Shown here piece after piece: positions 33,795 to 42,856 of a stretch of DNA of 64,000 bases. The position numbers were made by a program, and so were the translations under genes. A model generated the notes under the pieces. The model was not told the origin of the DNA and made no database searches. It saw only the letters and a list, made by a program, of their open reading frames with translations. The DNA is from Pseudohoeflea sp964511625 (GTDB lineage Bacteria > Pseudomonadota > Alphaproteobacteria > Rhizobiales > Rhizobiaceae): the NCBI GenBank assembly GCA_964511625.1, contig CAZEJG010000003.1, positions 62,001-126,000 on the forward strand, read 5' to 3'. The number at the start of each line of letters is the position of its first letter. Position 1 is the first letter of the stretch.

Positions 33795-34955
33795 TTACTG
33801 GGTCAGTTGGACAGCAAGCGCTGCCGAATTTTCGCCGATTGTCTCGAAGGCATTGATTAGATCCGAGGCATTCTGGGCGTCGAAGTAGTAGCTGTCGCCC
33901 GACGCGCAATATTTCAGCAGTTTCTTTCCTCGATTGGGTGCCTGGAAGGCGACCGAGAAAATCTCGATGCCCTTCTTCTTGGCGGCATCGCAGGTCGCTC
34001 TTGTCTCCGCATCGGCTCTGGCACGATTGTTGTCACCGTCCGTCATCAGGAGCATGAATTTCTGTGGACTGTCGTGCTTGTTGCGTGACTTGTGTTCGTT
34101 GATCTCGGTCGGGCTGTCGAGTTCTTCAAAGGCCCACTGAGCCGCGTCGGAGGAGTCGGTATGTCCGTCGGCGACCAGGCTGTTGGTGAATTCCGTGACG
34201 GTATTCTTGTGCCAAGAGACCTTTTTCTTGTCTTCTTCGGCAACCTTGTCGTTGTAGGCGACTGCGCCCAGACGGACATAGAGTTCCTTCGGATCTAGGA
34301 CTTCGAGTTTTCCGACCAGGCTCGCGACGGCGTCCTTGAGGGCTTCAATCTTGGTCGGGTCCTGACATTTGGGATGCGACTTGAATGAGGGGTGCTTGCA
34401 ATAACCCGGTATCTTTCCGTTTCCGTTCGCGCTTTCGTTCATGGAGCCGGACTTGTCGAGAACCAGTGCCATCGAGAACGGAGCGGCGGCCTCGGAACTC
34501 GATCGGGATATCCCGACGACATCGACGTCGACCTTGGTCTGACCGAGAAACCGCCCCATGGGCGTCAACTCGTGGCTGCCGATCGCTTCGACCTTGACCT
34601 GCCAGACATGGACTTGGGAACCCGACAGCTGTGTGATGGTAGGCGTCGCATCGGCCGAGAAATTCGCGAAGTAGCTCGAATCCTCCGCCACCAGTCCCTG
34701 GAAGAAGTTCTTCGCGTAGGCCTCGGCATCCGCCTCGGAGATTTTTTCCTGCGCAAGCTGGCTGGATGTAGCCAGCGCCGCGCCGTCGGCCGCATTTTGC
34801 AGCCGGATCTTCATCGACAGAACGCTGACAATGTCGACAGAGAAGCTACCGGCGGCGATGGCCAAGGGAACGAGCAACGCGGCGACAATCGCAAAGTTCC
34901 CACCCTCCGCGCCGGGAAACGCGCGTATGGAATTGAAGAATTTTAGGTATTTCAC
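33795..34955 (-). CDS. TadG-like pilus assembly protein with VWA domain (2 of 3)
   Basis: 386 residues: TadE/G-like N-terminus (GGNFAIVAALLVPLAIAAG) and a VWA domain with intact MIDAS DKSGS, then MLLMTDGDNN. Shares the LQNAADGAALATSSQLAQ stretch and a VAFQAPxRGKKLL block with the next gene, so the two are tandem duplicates. Start is GTG at 34955. Function inferred as Tad-pilus or surface adhesion accessory. Confidence 0.85.
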   Translation of the reverse strand: MKYLKFFNSIRAFPGAEGGNFAIVAALLVPLAIAAGSFSVDIVSVLSMKIRLQNAADGAALATSSQLAQEKISEADAEAYAKNFFQGLVAEDSSYFANFSADATPTITQLSGSQVHVWQVKVEAIGSHELTPMGRFLGQTKVDVDVVGISRSSSEAAAPFSMALVLDKSGSMNESANGNGKIPGYCKHPSFKSHPKCQDPTKIEALKDAVASLVGKLEVLDPKELYVRLGAVAYNDKVAEEDKKKVSWHKNTVTEFTNSLVADGHTDSSDAAQWAFEELDSPTEINEHKSRNKHDSPQKFMLLMTDGDNNRARADAETRATCDAAKKKGIEIFSVAFQAPNRGKKLLKYCASGDSYYFDAQNASDLINAFETIGENSAALAVQLTQ

Positions 34956-35296
34956 TGCTGTTGCCTTTCGCGGGATTGTATAACGGGGCGGGTCCCGTCA
35001 ATGCCTTACCCATAAGGCCAGCACGTTAGAATCGTATTAAAACGAAAGTTCGGGTTTTCAAGAAAGTATGTAAAGTCAATAACTTGCGCGCAGCTTGAGG
35101 TAGATGTGGCGAGTGTCAAGCCGTTGAATGCGCGAGTCTGACACCGTTTCCACAGAACTCTCCGGCCGGGTCATGTGCCGGGCGGCAATGAGGGCGCGGC
35201 CCTGCAGTTGCCCGGCGTCGTCAATTGTTGACTTGAACGAAAGACGCCGGGCGCGAGACGCCCGGCGTATTCTGCTTTCTCGCTCCGACCGGAAAC
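34956..35296. other. 341-bp spacer between tandem TadG-like genes
   Basis: No gene supported. The left half is AT-rich and should contain the promoter of TadG-like gene 2. The right half holds several GC-rich inverted words (GGCCGGG/CCGGGC) and the terminator of TadG-like gene 3. Confidence 0.6.
35244..35268 (-). terminator. terminator of TadG-like gene 3
   Basis: 10-bp perfect stem ACGCCGGGCG/CGCCCGGCGT with a 5-nt loop, followed on the minus strand by CTTTCGTTC; 29 bp beyond the stop. Confidence 0.75.
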
Positions 35297-36493
35297 CTAC
35301 ATGGTCAGCCGGTTCGACAGTTTCGTCGCCTGCTCTCCGATTTCCTTGAAGGCCGCGATCAATTCGTCAGCGCTGTTGGCGTCGTAGTAGTAAGTGAGGC
35401 TGGACGCGCAGGCCTGCAGTAGCTTCTTTCCGCGATCAGGCGCCTGAAAGGCGACGGTGAAAATCGTCACATCCTTGTCTTTCGCCTGCGTGCAGTAATA
35501 CTCTGTCTGCTTGTCCGCATAGTCATTGCCGGAACTCGAACCCGTGTCGTTCTCACCGTCGGTCATGAAGACGATGAACTTGGATGGTTTGTTCGATCCG
35601 TTCTTGGAGAAGTGAGCGTTCACTTCGGTCGAGGCCGTGACCTTTTCGTAGGCCCACTTCATCGCGTTCCAGGAATTGGTGCCGCCGGTGGCCACGAGAG
35701 CGTTGGTGAACGTGGTGACCCGATCCTTGCTCCAGTCGGCAGCTAGCTTGTCGGTTTCATAGGTCGCCGAGTTGTAGCTTACGGCGCCCATCCGAGAATA
35801 TTTGTCCTCAGGGTCGGATTCCTTGATGTCGACGACGAGGTCTTTTACGGCCGACTTCAGGACATCGATCTTCGGAATGGCCTGCGTATAGCTCCTTTTG
35901 CACCTGTACCAGCCCTGCCACCGGCTCCAGCACCAGTCCTCATATTCGACGGTGGTCGTCTGGCCCGAATCCCACGCCATCGAGCCGGAATGGTCGAGGA
36001 CGAGATACATCGACAGCGGGTTGGTGGTTTCCGAGCTGGACTGGGAAACGCCCGTCACCGTGACGTCAACCTTGTCCTGACCGACCATCGCGGCCATCGG
36101 GGTAAGCTGCTGGGTACCGACCGACTTGACCTCGACCTTCCAGATGGTCGCCGGGCCATTGGGGATCGCGGTGATCGTGGCGGTCGGCGTGGCGGAGAAA
36201 GCGGAAAAGGCATTCGCATCTTCCGAGACGGCGCCGCGGAAGAAGTTTTCGGCATACTCCTTTGCATCCGCTTGTGCGATCAGTTTCTGCGCGAGTTGGC
36301 TCGACGTGGCAAGCGCTGCGCCATCCGCCGCATTCTGCAGGCGGGTCTTCATCGAGATGATGCTTGCGAAGTCAACGGCAAAGCTGCCGGCCGCGAAAGT
36401 CAGCGGAATCAGCGTTGCTGCGAGCATCGCGAAATTTCCGTCTTCCTTCTTCATGAAGGCACGACAGGTGTGTGCAAACTGTCGAATATTCAT
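35297..36493 (-). CDS. TadG-like pilus assembly protein with VWA domain (3 of 3)
   Basis: 398 residues: TadE/G-like anchor (DGNFAMLAATLIPLTFAAG), VWA domain with MIDAS DHSGS and VFMTDGEND. An insertion between the MIDAS loop and the next helix carries a tryptophan/cysteine-rich patch (two Cys, several Trp; about residues 186-199), which may be a surface loop with a disulfide. ATG at 36493. Tandem duplicate of the gene at 33795. Confidence 0.85.
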   Translation of the reverse strand: MNIRQFAHTCRAFMKKEDGNFAMLAATLIPLTFAAGSFAVDFASIISMKTRLQNAADGAALATSSQLAQKLIAQADAKEYAENFFRGAVSEDANAFSAFSATPTATITAIPNGPATIWKVEVKSVGTQQLTPMAAMVGQDKVDVTVTGVSQSSSETTNPLSMYLVLDHSGSMAWDSGQTTTVEYEDWCWSRWQGWYRCKRSYTQAIPKIDVLKSAVKDLVVDIKESDPEDKYSRMGAVSYNSATYETDKLAADWSKDRVTTFTNALVATGGTNSWNAMKWAYEKVTASTEVNAHFSKNGSNKPSKFIVFMTDGENDTGSSSGNDYADKQTEYYCTQAKDKDVTIFTVAFQAPDRGKKLLQACASSLTYYYDANSADELIAAFKEIGEQATKLSNRLTM

Positions 36494-36745
36494 GTTCGAC
36501 CCTCTTAAGTGAGATTACTTAATGGGGCTGACATTATCGGGAGCAGGTAAGAAACGGCCTAAGATTGTCGGTAAATTTTTAATGAAGTTACGGATTTATC
36601 CCGGTAACGCGGGCTTTGTAGAGAATCCTGATTCAAGACAGGTCGGAGTTGCCCGACAACGACCAGAGCACCGTCCGCGCTGTTTCCAAACAGGACAGCG
36701 CGGAGGAGCTGGCGCCTTCCGTCATCCCGAACCGGGACAAGGTCG

Positions 36746-38839
36746 TCAAGCCTTGCCGACAACCTTGAGCGCGAAGGCGTATTCGAAGGCGATTTCCTCG
36801 AGACGCTGAAAGCGTCCTGCGGCCCCGCCGTGCCCGGCCGACATGTTGGTGCGCAGCAGAACCGGTTCGCCGCTTGTCGAGAATTCCCTCACACGCGCCA
36901 CCCACTTGGCGGGCTCCCAGTAGGTCACGCGCGGATCGGTCAGCCCGGCGAGCGCCAGGATCGGCGGATAGGCCTGTCGCGAGACGTTGTCGTAGGGCGA
37001 GTAGGCGGCAATGGTGCGGTAATCGCGCTCCGAGGCCGCCGGATTGCCCCACTCGGGCCATTCCGGCGGGGTGAGCGGGAGCGTGTCGTCGAGCATGGTG
37101 TTGAGCACGTCGACGAAGGGAACGGCCGCGATGATGCCGCCGAAGCAGGACGGCGCCATGTTGACCACCGCGCCCATGAGCATGCCGCCGGCCGAACCGC
37201 CTTGGGCGACGATTTTCTCGTGGTTGGTGAAACCCTTGTCGACGAGAGCGCGGGAAGCGGCGATGAAATCGCGGAAGGTGTTGGCCTTCTTCTCGCGCTT
37301 GCCGTTCTCGTACCAGGCAAATCCCTTGTCCTTGCCGCCGCGGATATGGGCGATGGCGTAGACGAAGCCGCGGTCGACGAGCGACAGGCAGTTGGTGTTG
37401 AAGCTCGCGGGGATGGCGATGCCGTAGGAGCCGTAGCCGTAGAGAAGGCAGGGTGCCGTGCCGTCGAGCGGCGTGTCCTTGCGGTAGAGCAGCGTGACAG
37501 GCACCTGTTCCCCGTCATGGGCCGGAGCCATGATGCGGCGGGTGACATAGTCATCCGGATTGTGGCCGGTGGGAACCTCGTCCTGCTTGAGCAATGTACG
37601 GTCACGGGAGCGCATGTTGTATTCGAACAGCTGACCCGGCGTGGTCATTGAGGAATAGGTGAAGCGGACGGTTTCGGTGTCGTATTCCATCGAGCCCTGG
37701 AACCCGAGCGAATAGGCCTCCTCGTCAAACGCGATGGCATGGTCCTCGCCGGTCTTGCGATCGCGTACGATCAGCCGCGGCAGACCGTCCTTGCGTTCGA
37801 GCCATACGAGATGACCGGCATAGGCCGAGACCGCCAGGATCAGCCGGCCGGGTTCGTGGCCGACGACTTCGGTCCAGTTTTCGGGCTCCGGCGAGGTGAC
37901 CGGGGCGGACATGATCTTGAAGTCCTTGGCACCGTCGGCATTGGTCAGGATGAAGAAAACGTCGCCGCCTTCCTCGAGCGAGTATTCGACGCCGGTGCGC
38001 CGGGCGGCGACGAGGCGCGGCGCGGCCTTCGGGTCATCGGCGGGCAGGATCCAGCATTCGCTGGTCTCGTGGTCGTTGACTTCGATGAAGATGAAGTCGT
38101 CCAGCCGGCTCCCGCCGACGCTCATGAAGAAACCGGGATCGGTCTCCTCGCGCACCACGACATCTTCGGTCTGGCTGGTGCCGAGCCGGTGATAGTAGAT
38201 GTGGGTGGGACGATGGTTGTCGTCGACCGCGGTGTAGAAGAAGCCCTGGCTATCCGCACCCCAGGCAGCCCCGCCGCCGGTGTTCTCGATCGTGTCGGAC
38301 AGGTCCTTGCCGGTCGCGGTGTCGCGCACCCTCAGCGTGAAGAACTCCGAGCCCTTGTCGTCCGCCGCCCAGCCGAGACTTGCGTGGTCGGGCGAATGCG
38401 AGTTTCCGGCGAGGCGGAAGTAATCCTTGCCCTCGGCTTCCTTGTCGCCGTCGAGCAGGACGCTTTCCTCACCGCCCTCGCGCGGCAGGCGGAAATAGAT
38501 CGGCTGTTCGCCGCCGGTGACGTAGCGCACGCCGTATCGCCACGGGCCATCGGGAGAGGGGACGGAACTGTCGTCTTCCTTGATGCGGCCGCGCATTTCC
38601 GCAAACAGCGTCTTCTGCAGCTCATCCGTGTCGGCCATCGCCGCCTTCTGGTAGTCGTTCTCGGCTTCCAGATGGGCGCGGATGGCCGGATCGAGAATGG
38701 TCGTGTCCTTGAAGACGGCCTGCCAGTTGTCGGCCCTGAGCCAGGCATAGGGATCGTTGCGGGTGATGCCGTGGCGGGTGTCGCTCGCGGGACGGGCTTC
38801 GGCCCGGGGGGCGGCGGGCAGGTTCTGGAAAGCGGACAA
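36746..38839 (-). CDS. oligopeptidase B-like S9 serine peptidase
   Basis: Cytoplasmic prolyl-oligopeptidase-family enzyme cleaving short peptides, usually after basic residues. 697 residues: N-terminal beta-propeller (about 60-400) and C-terminal alpha/beta hydrolase with nucleophile serine in QGGSAGGML, the aspartate in LTDPRVTYWEP and histidine in SAGHGG. The start is taken as TTG at 38839 because GGAG lies seven bases upstream and the only longer reading overlaps msrB. Neighbour msrB suggests a protein-quality role. Confidence 0.9.
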   Translation of the reverse strand: MSAFQNLPAAPRAEARPASDTRHGITRNDPYAWLRADNWQAVFKDTTILDPAIRAHLEAENDYQKAAMADTDELQKTLFAEMRGRIKEDDSSVPSPDGPWRYGVRYVTGGEQPIYFRLPREGGEESVLLDGDKEAEGKDYFRLAGNSHSPDHASLGWAADDKGSEFFTLRVRDTATGKDLSDTIENTGGGAAWGADSQGFFYTAVDDNHRPTHIYYHRLGTSQTEDVVVREETDPGFFMSVGGSRLDDFIFIEVNDHETSECWILPADDPKAAPRLVAARRTGVEYSLEEGGDVFFILTNADGAKDFKIMSAPVTSPEPENWTEVVGHEPGRLILAVSAYAGHLVWLERKDGLPRLIVRDRKTGEDHAIAFDEEAYSLGFQGSMEYDTETVRFTYSSMTTPGQLFEYNMRSRDRTLLKQDEVPTGHNPDDYVTRRIMAPAHDGEQVPVTLLYRKDTPLDGTAPCLLYGYGSYGIAIPASFNTNCLSLVDRGFVYAIAHIRGGKDKGFAWYENGKREKKANTFRDFIAASRALVDKGFTNHEKIVAQGGSAGGMLMGAVVNMAPSCFGGIIAAVPFVDVLNTMLDDTLPLTPPEWPEWGNPAASERDYRTIAAYSPYDNVSRQAYPPILALAGLTDPRVTYWEPAKWVARVREFSTSGEPVLLRTNMSAGHGGAAGRFQRLEEIAFEYAFALKVVGKA

Positions 38840-38929
38840 AGGGCGACTCCGGGGTCGGATTGCGGGAGGCCCCGATTTACTTGGTGGTCCCGACTCGATC
38901 AAGTCGCCGCGCACGGGATGGCCGGAACG

Positions 38930-38958
38930 AAAACGCCGCCCGCTGGGGCCGGGCGGCG
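38930..38958 (-). terminator. msrB terminator
   Basis: Minus strand: 9-bp perfect stem CGCCGCCCG/CGGGCGGCG with 7-nt loop, followed by TTTTCG. 24 bp beyond the msrB stop, separating it from the peptidase gene. Confidence 0.75.
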
Positions 38959-38982
38959 GAGGAGTGGCGATCGACGACGCGG

Positions 38983-39396
38983 TCAGTCGTGCTTCGGCTC
39001 GAAGGTCATGGCCTGGCCGTTCATGCAGTAGCGCAAGCCGGTGGGCTGCGGGCCGTCCTTGAAGACGTGACCCAGATGGGCGTCGCAATCGGCGCAGCGC
39101 ACCTCGGTCCGGACCATCAGGAAGGAGCGGTCGCGGTGAAGCGTGACGGCGTCGTCCTCGACGGGTGCGTAGAAGCTCGGCCATCCGGTCCCGGATTCGT
39201 ATTTGGTCTGCGAACTGAACAAGGGCTTGTCGCAACAGACGCAGCGATAGAGACCTTCCTCCTTATTGTCCCAGTTGGGGCCGGTGAAGGCGCGCTCCGT
39301 GCCGTGCTCGCGGGTGACGTGATACTGTTCGGGTGTGAGCTGCTCACGCCACTCTTCCTTGGTCTTCTCGACCTTGAGATGTTTTGTCTCGCTCAT
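38983..39396 (-). CDS. msrB: peptide-methionine (R)-S-oxide reductase
   Basis: Repairs methionine-R-sulfoxide in proteins. 137 residues with both zinc CxxC knuckles (CVCC and CADC), the substrate loop GTGWPSFY and the catalytic cysteine in RYCMNG near the C-terminus. Cytoplasmic, no signal peptide. ATG at 39396. Separated from the downstream peptidase by a terminator. Confidence 0.95.
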   Translation of the reverse strand: MSETKHLKVEKTKEEWREQLTPEQYHVTREHGTERAFTGPNWDNKEEGLYRCVCCDKPLFSSQTKYESGTGWPSFYAPVEDDAVTLHRDRSFLMVRTEVRCADCDAHLGHVFKDGPQPTGLRYCMNGQAMTFEPKHD

Positions 39397-39668
39397 GATT
39401 GATCCCTGTCCTGTTTAGCCGGGACATAGTGTCGCGCGATGCTCGAGGCAAGGATGATGACGCCGAGTTGAACGAAGTGTGGCGGGGCAGGGGTTTCCGG
39501 GGTCGAAAGACGTGAAATCGGGCCGCCTTGGGGCTCGAAACGGTGCCGTAAGGGTCGATTTTCCCCGGGATCGCGACCGGTTCGACTTGCGGAGGGGGCA
39601 CGCAGAATTTACATGTCTTCGGGATCCGCCACCCCGCCGCCCGCGCGGCTCGAACCCATGGAGAACAG

Positions 39669-42041
39669 ATGGCTGCCCCAGATGGCATGACGATGATTGC
39701 TCTCGCCTTGCCTTTTGTCGCGGCCCTGGTCGCTCCGGCCCTCGTCCGGCGTCTCGGGCACAATGCGGCCTGGGTGCTGGCGCTCTTCCCCTTTTTCGTG
39801 GTCCTGCGCCTTCTTGAATTCCTGCCCGTTATCGCCGATGGCGGCGTGGTGACCGGCGGCTTCAACTGGATCCCGTCCTACAATGTCAGCTTCTCGTGGT
39901 TCCTCGACGGCCTGTCGCTGACATTCGCGCTGCTGATCTCGGCGATCGGCACTTTGATCGTGTTCTATACTGGCGGATATCTGAAGGGGCACGCGCAGCT
40001 CGGCCGCTTCTATTCCTTCATCTTCCTGTTCATGGGCTCGATGCTGGGACTGGTGGTCTCCGACAGTTTCCTGATGCTCTTCGTCTATTGGGAACTGACC
40101 TCGATCACATCGTTCCTGCTGATCGGTTTCGACCACGGCCGTGAAGCCTCGCGCCGCGCGGCGCTGCAGGCGCTGGTGGTCACCGGGCTCGGCGGACTGG
40201 CGCTGATGGCGGGCCTTCTGGTGACCTGGAACATCACCGGCGTCACCCAGCTCTCGCTGCTCGTCAACATGGGCGAGGAGGTGCGCGCAAGCCCCTTCTA
40301 CCTGATGGCACTGACCCTGCTGCTCGGCGGGGCCTTCACCAAGTCGGCTCAGTTTCCGTTCCATTTCTGGCTGCCGAACGCCATGGAAGCGCCGACGCCT
40401 GTTTCGGCCTATCTGCACTCGGCCACCATGGTGAAGGCCGGCGTCTATCTGGTCATGCGGCTCAACCCGGCCTTCGGCGAGACGGTGGCCTGGGAGACGA
40501 TCCTGCCGGTCTTCGGCGGCACCACGCTGGTCATCGGCTCGCTGCTCGCCATCCGACAGACCGATCTCAAGCTGATGCTGGCCTATACCACCGTCTCCTC
40601 GCTGGGGCTGATGGTGATGATGACCGGTTTCGGAACCGAACACGCTGTGGCGGCCGGCGTGCTCTATCTGATCGCGCACTCGATGTTCAAAGGCGCGCTC
40701 TTCATGCTCGCCGGCAATATCGACCACGAGGCCGGCACCCGCGACATCACCAGGCTCGGCGGGCTGCGCAAGTTGATGCCGATCAGCTTCGTGGCCGCGA
40801 TGGCCGCAGCCTTCTCGATGGGCGGGTTGCCGCCCTTCGTCGGCTTCCTGTCCAAGGAGGAAATTTATTACGGGCTTTGGGGCAGCGATCTGTGGTCGCT
40901 CCTCTTCGTGCTCGTCGCCATCGTCGGCAACGGCCTGATGTTCGTCGCCGGCTTCGCGATCGCCATCAAGCCGTTCCTTGGAAAAGAGGTCGAGACGCCG
41001 AAACACGCCCACGAAGCACCTGTGCTTATGTGGCTTGGCCCGGCGACGCTCGCCACCGGTGGCCTGCTGGCTGCCCTGTTCTCGCCGGTCTTCCACCGCT
41101 ATGTCTCTTCGCCGATGGTGTCCGCCGTGAAGGGGGAGGCCGAAGAGGTGACCATCTCGCTGATCCCGCATATCGGCATGCCGCTGCTTCTGTCTGTTGT
41201 CACCATCGTCTTCGCGGTGGTCGTCTACCGCAATCTCGACGCCAGCCGCGGCGCCGTCGCCCGCACGCTGACTGCGATTGGCTGGGGACCCGACAAGGGC
41301 TTCGACCAGTTCATCTCCGGCGTCGTGCGCCTGTCGCGCCGGATAACGCGCCTCGTCCAGCCGGGCCAGCTCGATATCTACATGACCGCGACCTTCGCCG
41401 TGGTGGCACTCACCTTGCTGGCGCCGATGATCATCTTCGACGAACTGCCGTCGATGCCGGTCTGGCCGGCCGATGCGGAGATCCATGAACTCGCCGTCAT
41501 CCTGATCGCCTTTGTCGGCCTCGGCGCCGTCATCGCGGCCAAGGACCGGCTGACGGCGATCGTCTCGCTCGGAATCCAGGGCTTTGCCGTGGCTCTGATC
41601 TTCATGCTGTTCGGCGCGCCGGACCTCTCCTTCACCCAGTTCATGGTGGAGACGCTGTCGGTGGTCATTCTCGCGCTGGTGATGACGCGGCTGCGGCTGA
41701 CGCCCACCGATCATCGCCCGACCGGACAGAAGATCGTCGACGCGACTGTGGCCACAGCCTGTGGCGTGGGCTTCATGCTCTATCTGATGGCGGTCACCGA
41801 GGTGCCGTTCCGCAGCTACCTCACCGACTTCTTCATCGCCTATTCGAAGGTGATCGCCCACGGCGCCAACGTCGTCAACGTCATCATCGTCGACTTCCGC
41901 GGCACCGACACCCTGGGTGAAATCGCCGTCGTCATGGTGACCGGTCTTGCCATCCTGTCGCTGATCCGCGTGCGCCCCGGCTGGAAGCCCGGCATGCTCG
42001 CCGAGAACGATCCGGACGCGCCGCGCCGGGAGGAGAAGTGA
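39669..42041 (+). CDS. mnhA: Mrp/Mnh Na+/H+ antiporter subunit A
   Basis: Large membrane subunit related to complex I NuoL. 790 residues, about 20 helices, with the ND5-like core (DGLSLTFALLISAIG, FWLPNAMEAPTPVSAYLHSATMVKAGVYL) and a C-terminal DUF4040/MbhE-like part. It pumps Na+ out in exchange for H+ as part of a seven-subunit complex. ATG at 39669 with GGAG upstream. First gene of mnhABCDEFG; the stop overlaps the mnhB start by one base. Unlike S. meliloti PhaAB, A and B are separate. Confidence 0.94.
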   Translation: MAAPDGMTMIALALPFVAALVAPALVRRLGHNAAWVLALFPFFVVLRLLEFLPVIADGGVVTGGFNWIPSYNVSFSWFLDGLSLTFALLISAIGTLIVFYTGGYLKGHAQLGRFYSFIFLFMGSMLGLVVSDSFLMLFVYWELTSITSFLLIGFDHGREASRRAALQALVVTGLGGLALMAGLLVTWNITGVTQLSLLVNMGEEVRASPFYLMALTLLLGGAFTKSAQFPFHFWLPNAMEAPTPVSAYLHSATMVKAGVYLVMRLNPAFGETVAWETILPVFGGTTLVIGSLLAIRQTDLKLMLAYTTVSSLGLMVMMTGFGTEHAVAAGVLYLIAHSMFKGALFMLAGNIDHEAGTRDITRLGGLRKLMPISFVAAMAAAFSMGGLPPFVGFLSKEEIYYGLWGSDLWSLLFVLVAIVGNGLMFVAGFAIAIKPFLGKEVETPKHAHEAPVLMWLGPATLATGGLLAALFSPVFHRYVSSPMVSAVKGEAEEVTISLIPHIGMPLLLSVVTIVFAVVVYRNLDASRGAVARTLTAIGWGPDKGFDQFISGVVRLSRRITRLVQPGQLDIYMTATFAVVALTLLAPMIIFDELPSMPVWPADAEIHELAVILIAFVGLGAVIAAKDRLTAIVSLGIQGFAVALIFMLFGAPDLSFTQFMVETLSVVILALVMTRLRLTPTDHRPTGQKIVDATVATACGVGFMLYLMAVTEVPFRSYLTDFFIAYSKVIAHGANVVNVIIVDFRGTDTLGEIAVVMVTGLAILSLIRVRPGWKPGMLAENDPDAPRREEK

Positions 42042-42460
42042 TGCGAACGGTCATTTTCCGCACTGTCGCCCCTTATCTGACCAGCTTGATGGTTCTGTTT
42101 TCCATCTTCGTGCTCTTGCGCGGCCACAACGAGCCCGGCGGCGGCTTCATCGGCGGTCTGATCGCCGCGTCGGCCTTTGCCATCTACGGCATTGCCTGCG
42201 GTGTGGCGCCCGTGCGCCGGGCGATCTATTTCCATCCGATGGCGCTGTCGGCCTTCGGGCTGTTCATGTCCTCGATCGCCGGCATGATCTCGCTGCCGCT
42301 GTCGGTGCCGTTCATGACCGGCAACTGGACGAAACTCTATTTCTTCGGCGTGGATATCGACCTGTCGAGCGTCCTGATCTTCGACATCGGCGTCTATTTC
42401 GTCGTCGTCGGTGCGATCACCTCGATCGCGCTCGCCCTCGAGGAAAGGGACCGCGACTGA
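42041..42460 (+). CDS. mnhB: Mrp/Mnh antiporter subunit B
   Basis: 139 residues, four helices, with the MnhB signature RGHNEPGGGFIGGL. Start taken as ATG at 42041, with GGAG five bases upstream; the GTG one codon earlier is too close to that site. Stop overlaps the mnhC start (TGATGG). Confidence 0.93.
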   Translation: MRTVIFRTVAPYLTSLMVLFSIFVLLRGHNEPGGGFIGGLIAASAFAIYGIACGVAPVRRAIYFHPMALSAFGLFMSSIAGMISLPLSVPFMTGNWTKLYFFGVDIDLSSVLIFDIGVYFVVVGAITSIALALEERDRD

Positions 42461-42837
42461 TGGAACCGCTTTTCGCCATTCTGGTGGGCGCGCTGTTTTC
42501 GGTGTCTATCTACCTCTTCCTCTCCAAGCACATCATCCGCGTGCTTTTGGGCGTGGCCATTCTCGGCAACGCCGTCAACCTGCTGATCTTCACCAACGGG
42601 CGCCTTCTGCGCGAGGTGCCGCCGGTGATTCCGGCCGGGCAGGACACGCTCCAGCAAGCCGCCGCCAATCCGCTGCCGCAGGCGCTCATTCTGACGGCAA
42701 TCGTCATTTCATTCTCGTTCTTCGCCTTCCTTCTGGTTCTGGGCTACCGCGCCTTCCAGGAGCTCGAGACCGACGACACCGACGAAATGCGTGTCGCCGA
42801 GCCGGTGGACGAAGAAGCCCCGCCGCAGGGCTATTAG
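42460..42837 (+). CDS. mnhC: Mrp/Mnh antiporter subunit C (NuoK-like)
   Basis: 125 residues, three helices, NuoK homolog: HIIRVLLGVAILGNAVNLLIF and the PLPQALILTAIVISF segment typical of MnhC. The last 25 residues are acidic and cytoplasmic. Overlaps mnhB by one base. Confidence 0.93.
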   Translation: MEPLFAILVGALFSVSIYLFLSKHIIRVLLGVAILGNAVNLLIFTNGRLLREVPPVIPAGQDTLQQAAANPLPQALILTAIVISFSFFAFLLVLGYRAFQELETDDTDEMRVAEPVDEEAPPQGY

Positions 42838-42856
42838 GCAAGGAGACCCGCGCCCG

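Noticed and set aside
36746..39235. 829-residue version of the oligopeptidase-B-like gene
   Set aside because: The extra N-terminus reads through msrB in another frame and is not peptidase-like; the TTG at 38839 has a proper ribosome site.
39609..41861. 750-codon open frame antisense to mnhA
   Set aside because: It mirrors the codon bias of mnhA, is full of His/Arg/Glu low-complexity, and has no ribosome site or recognisable domain.
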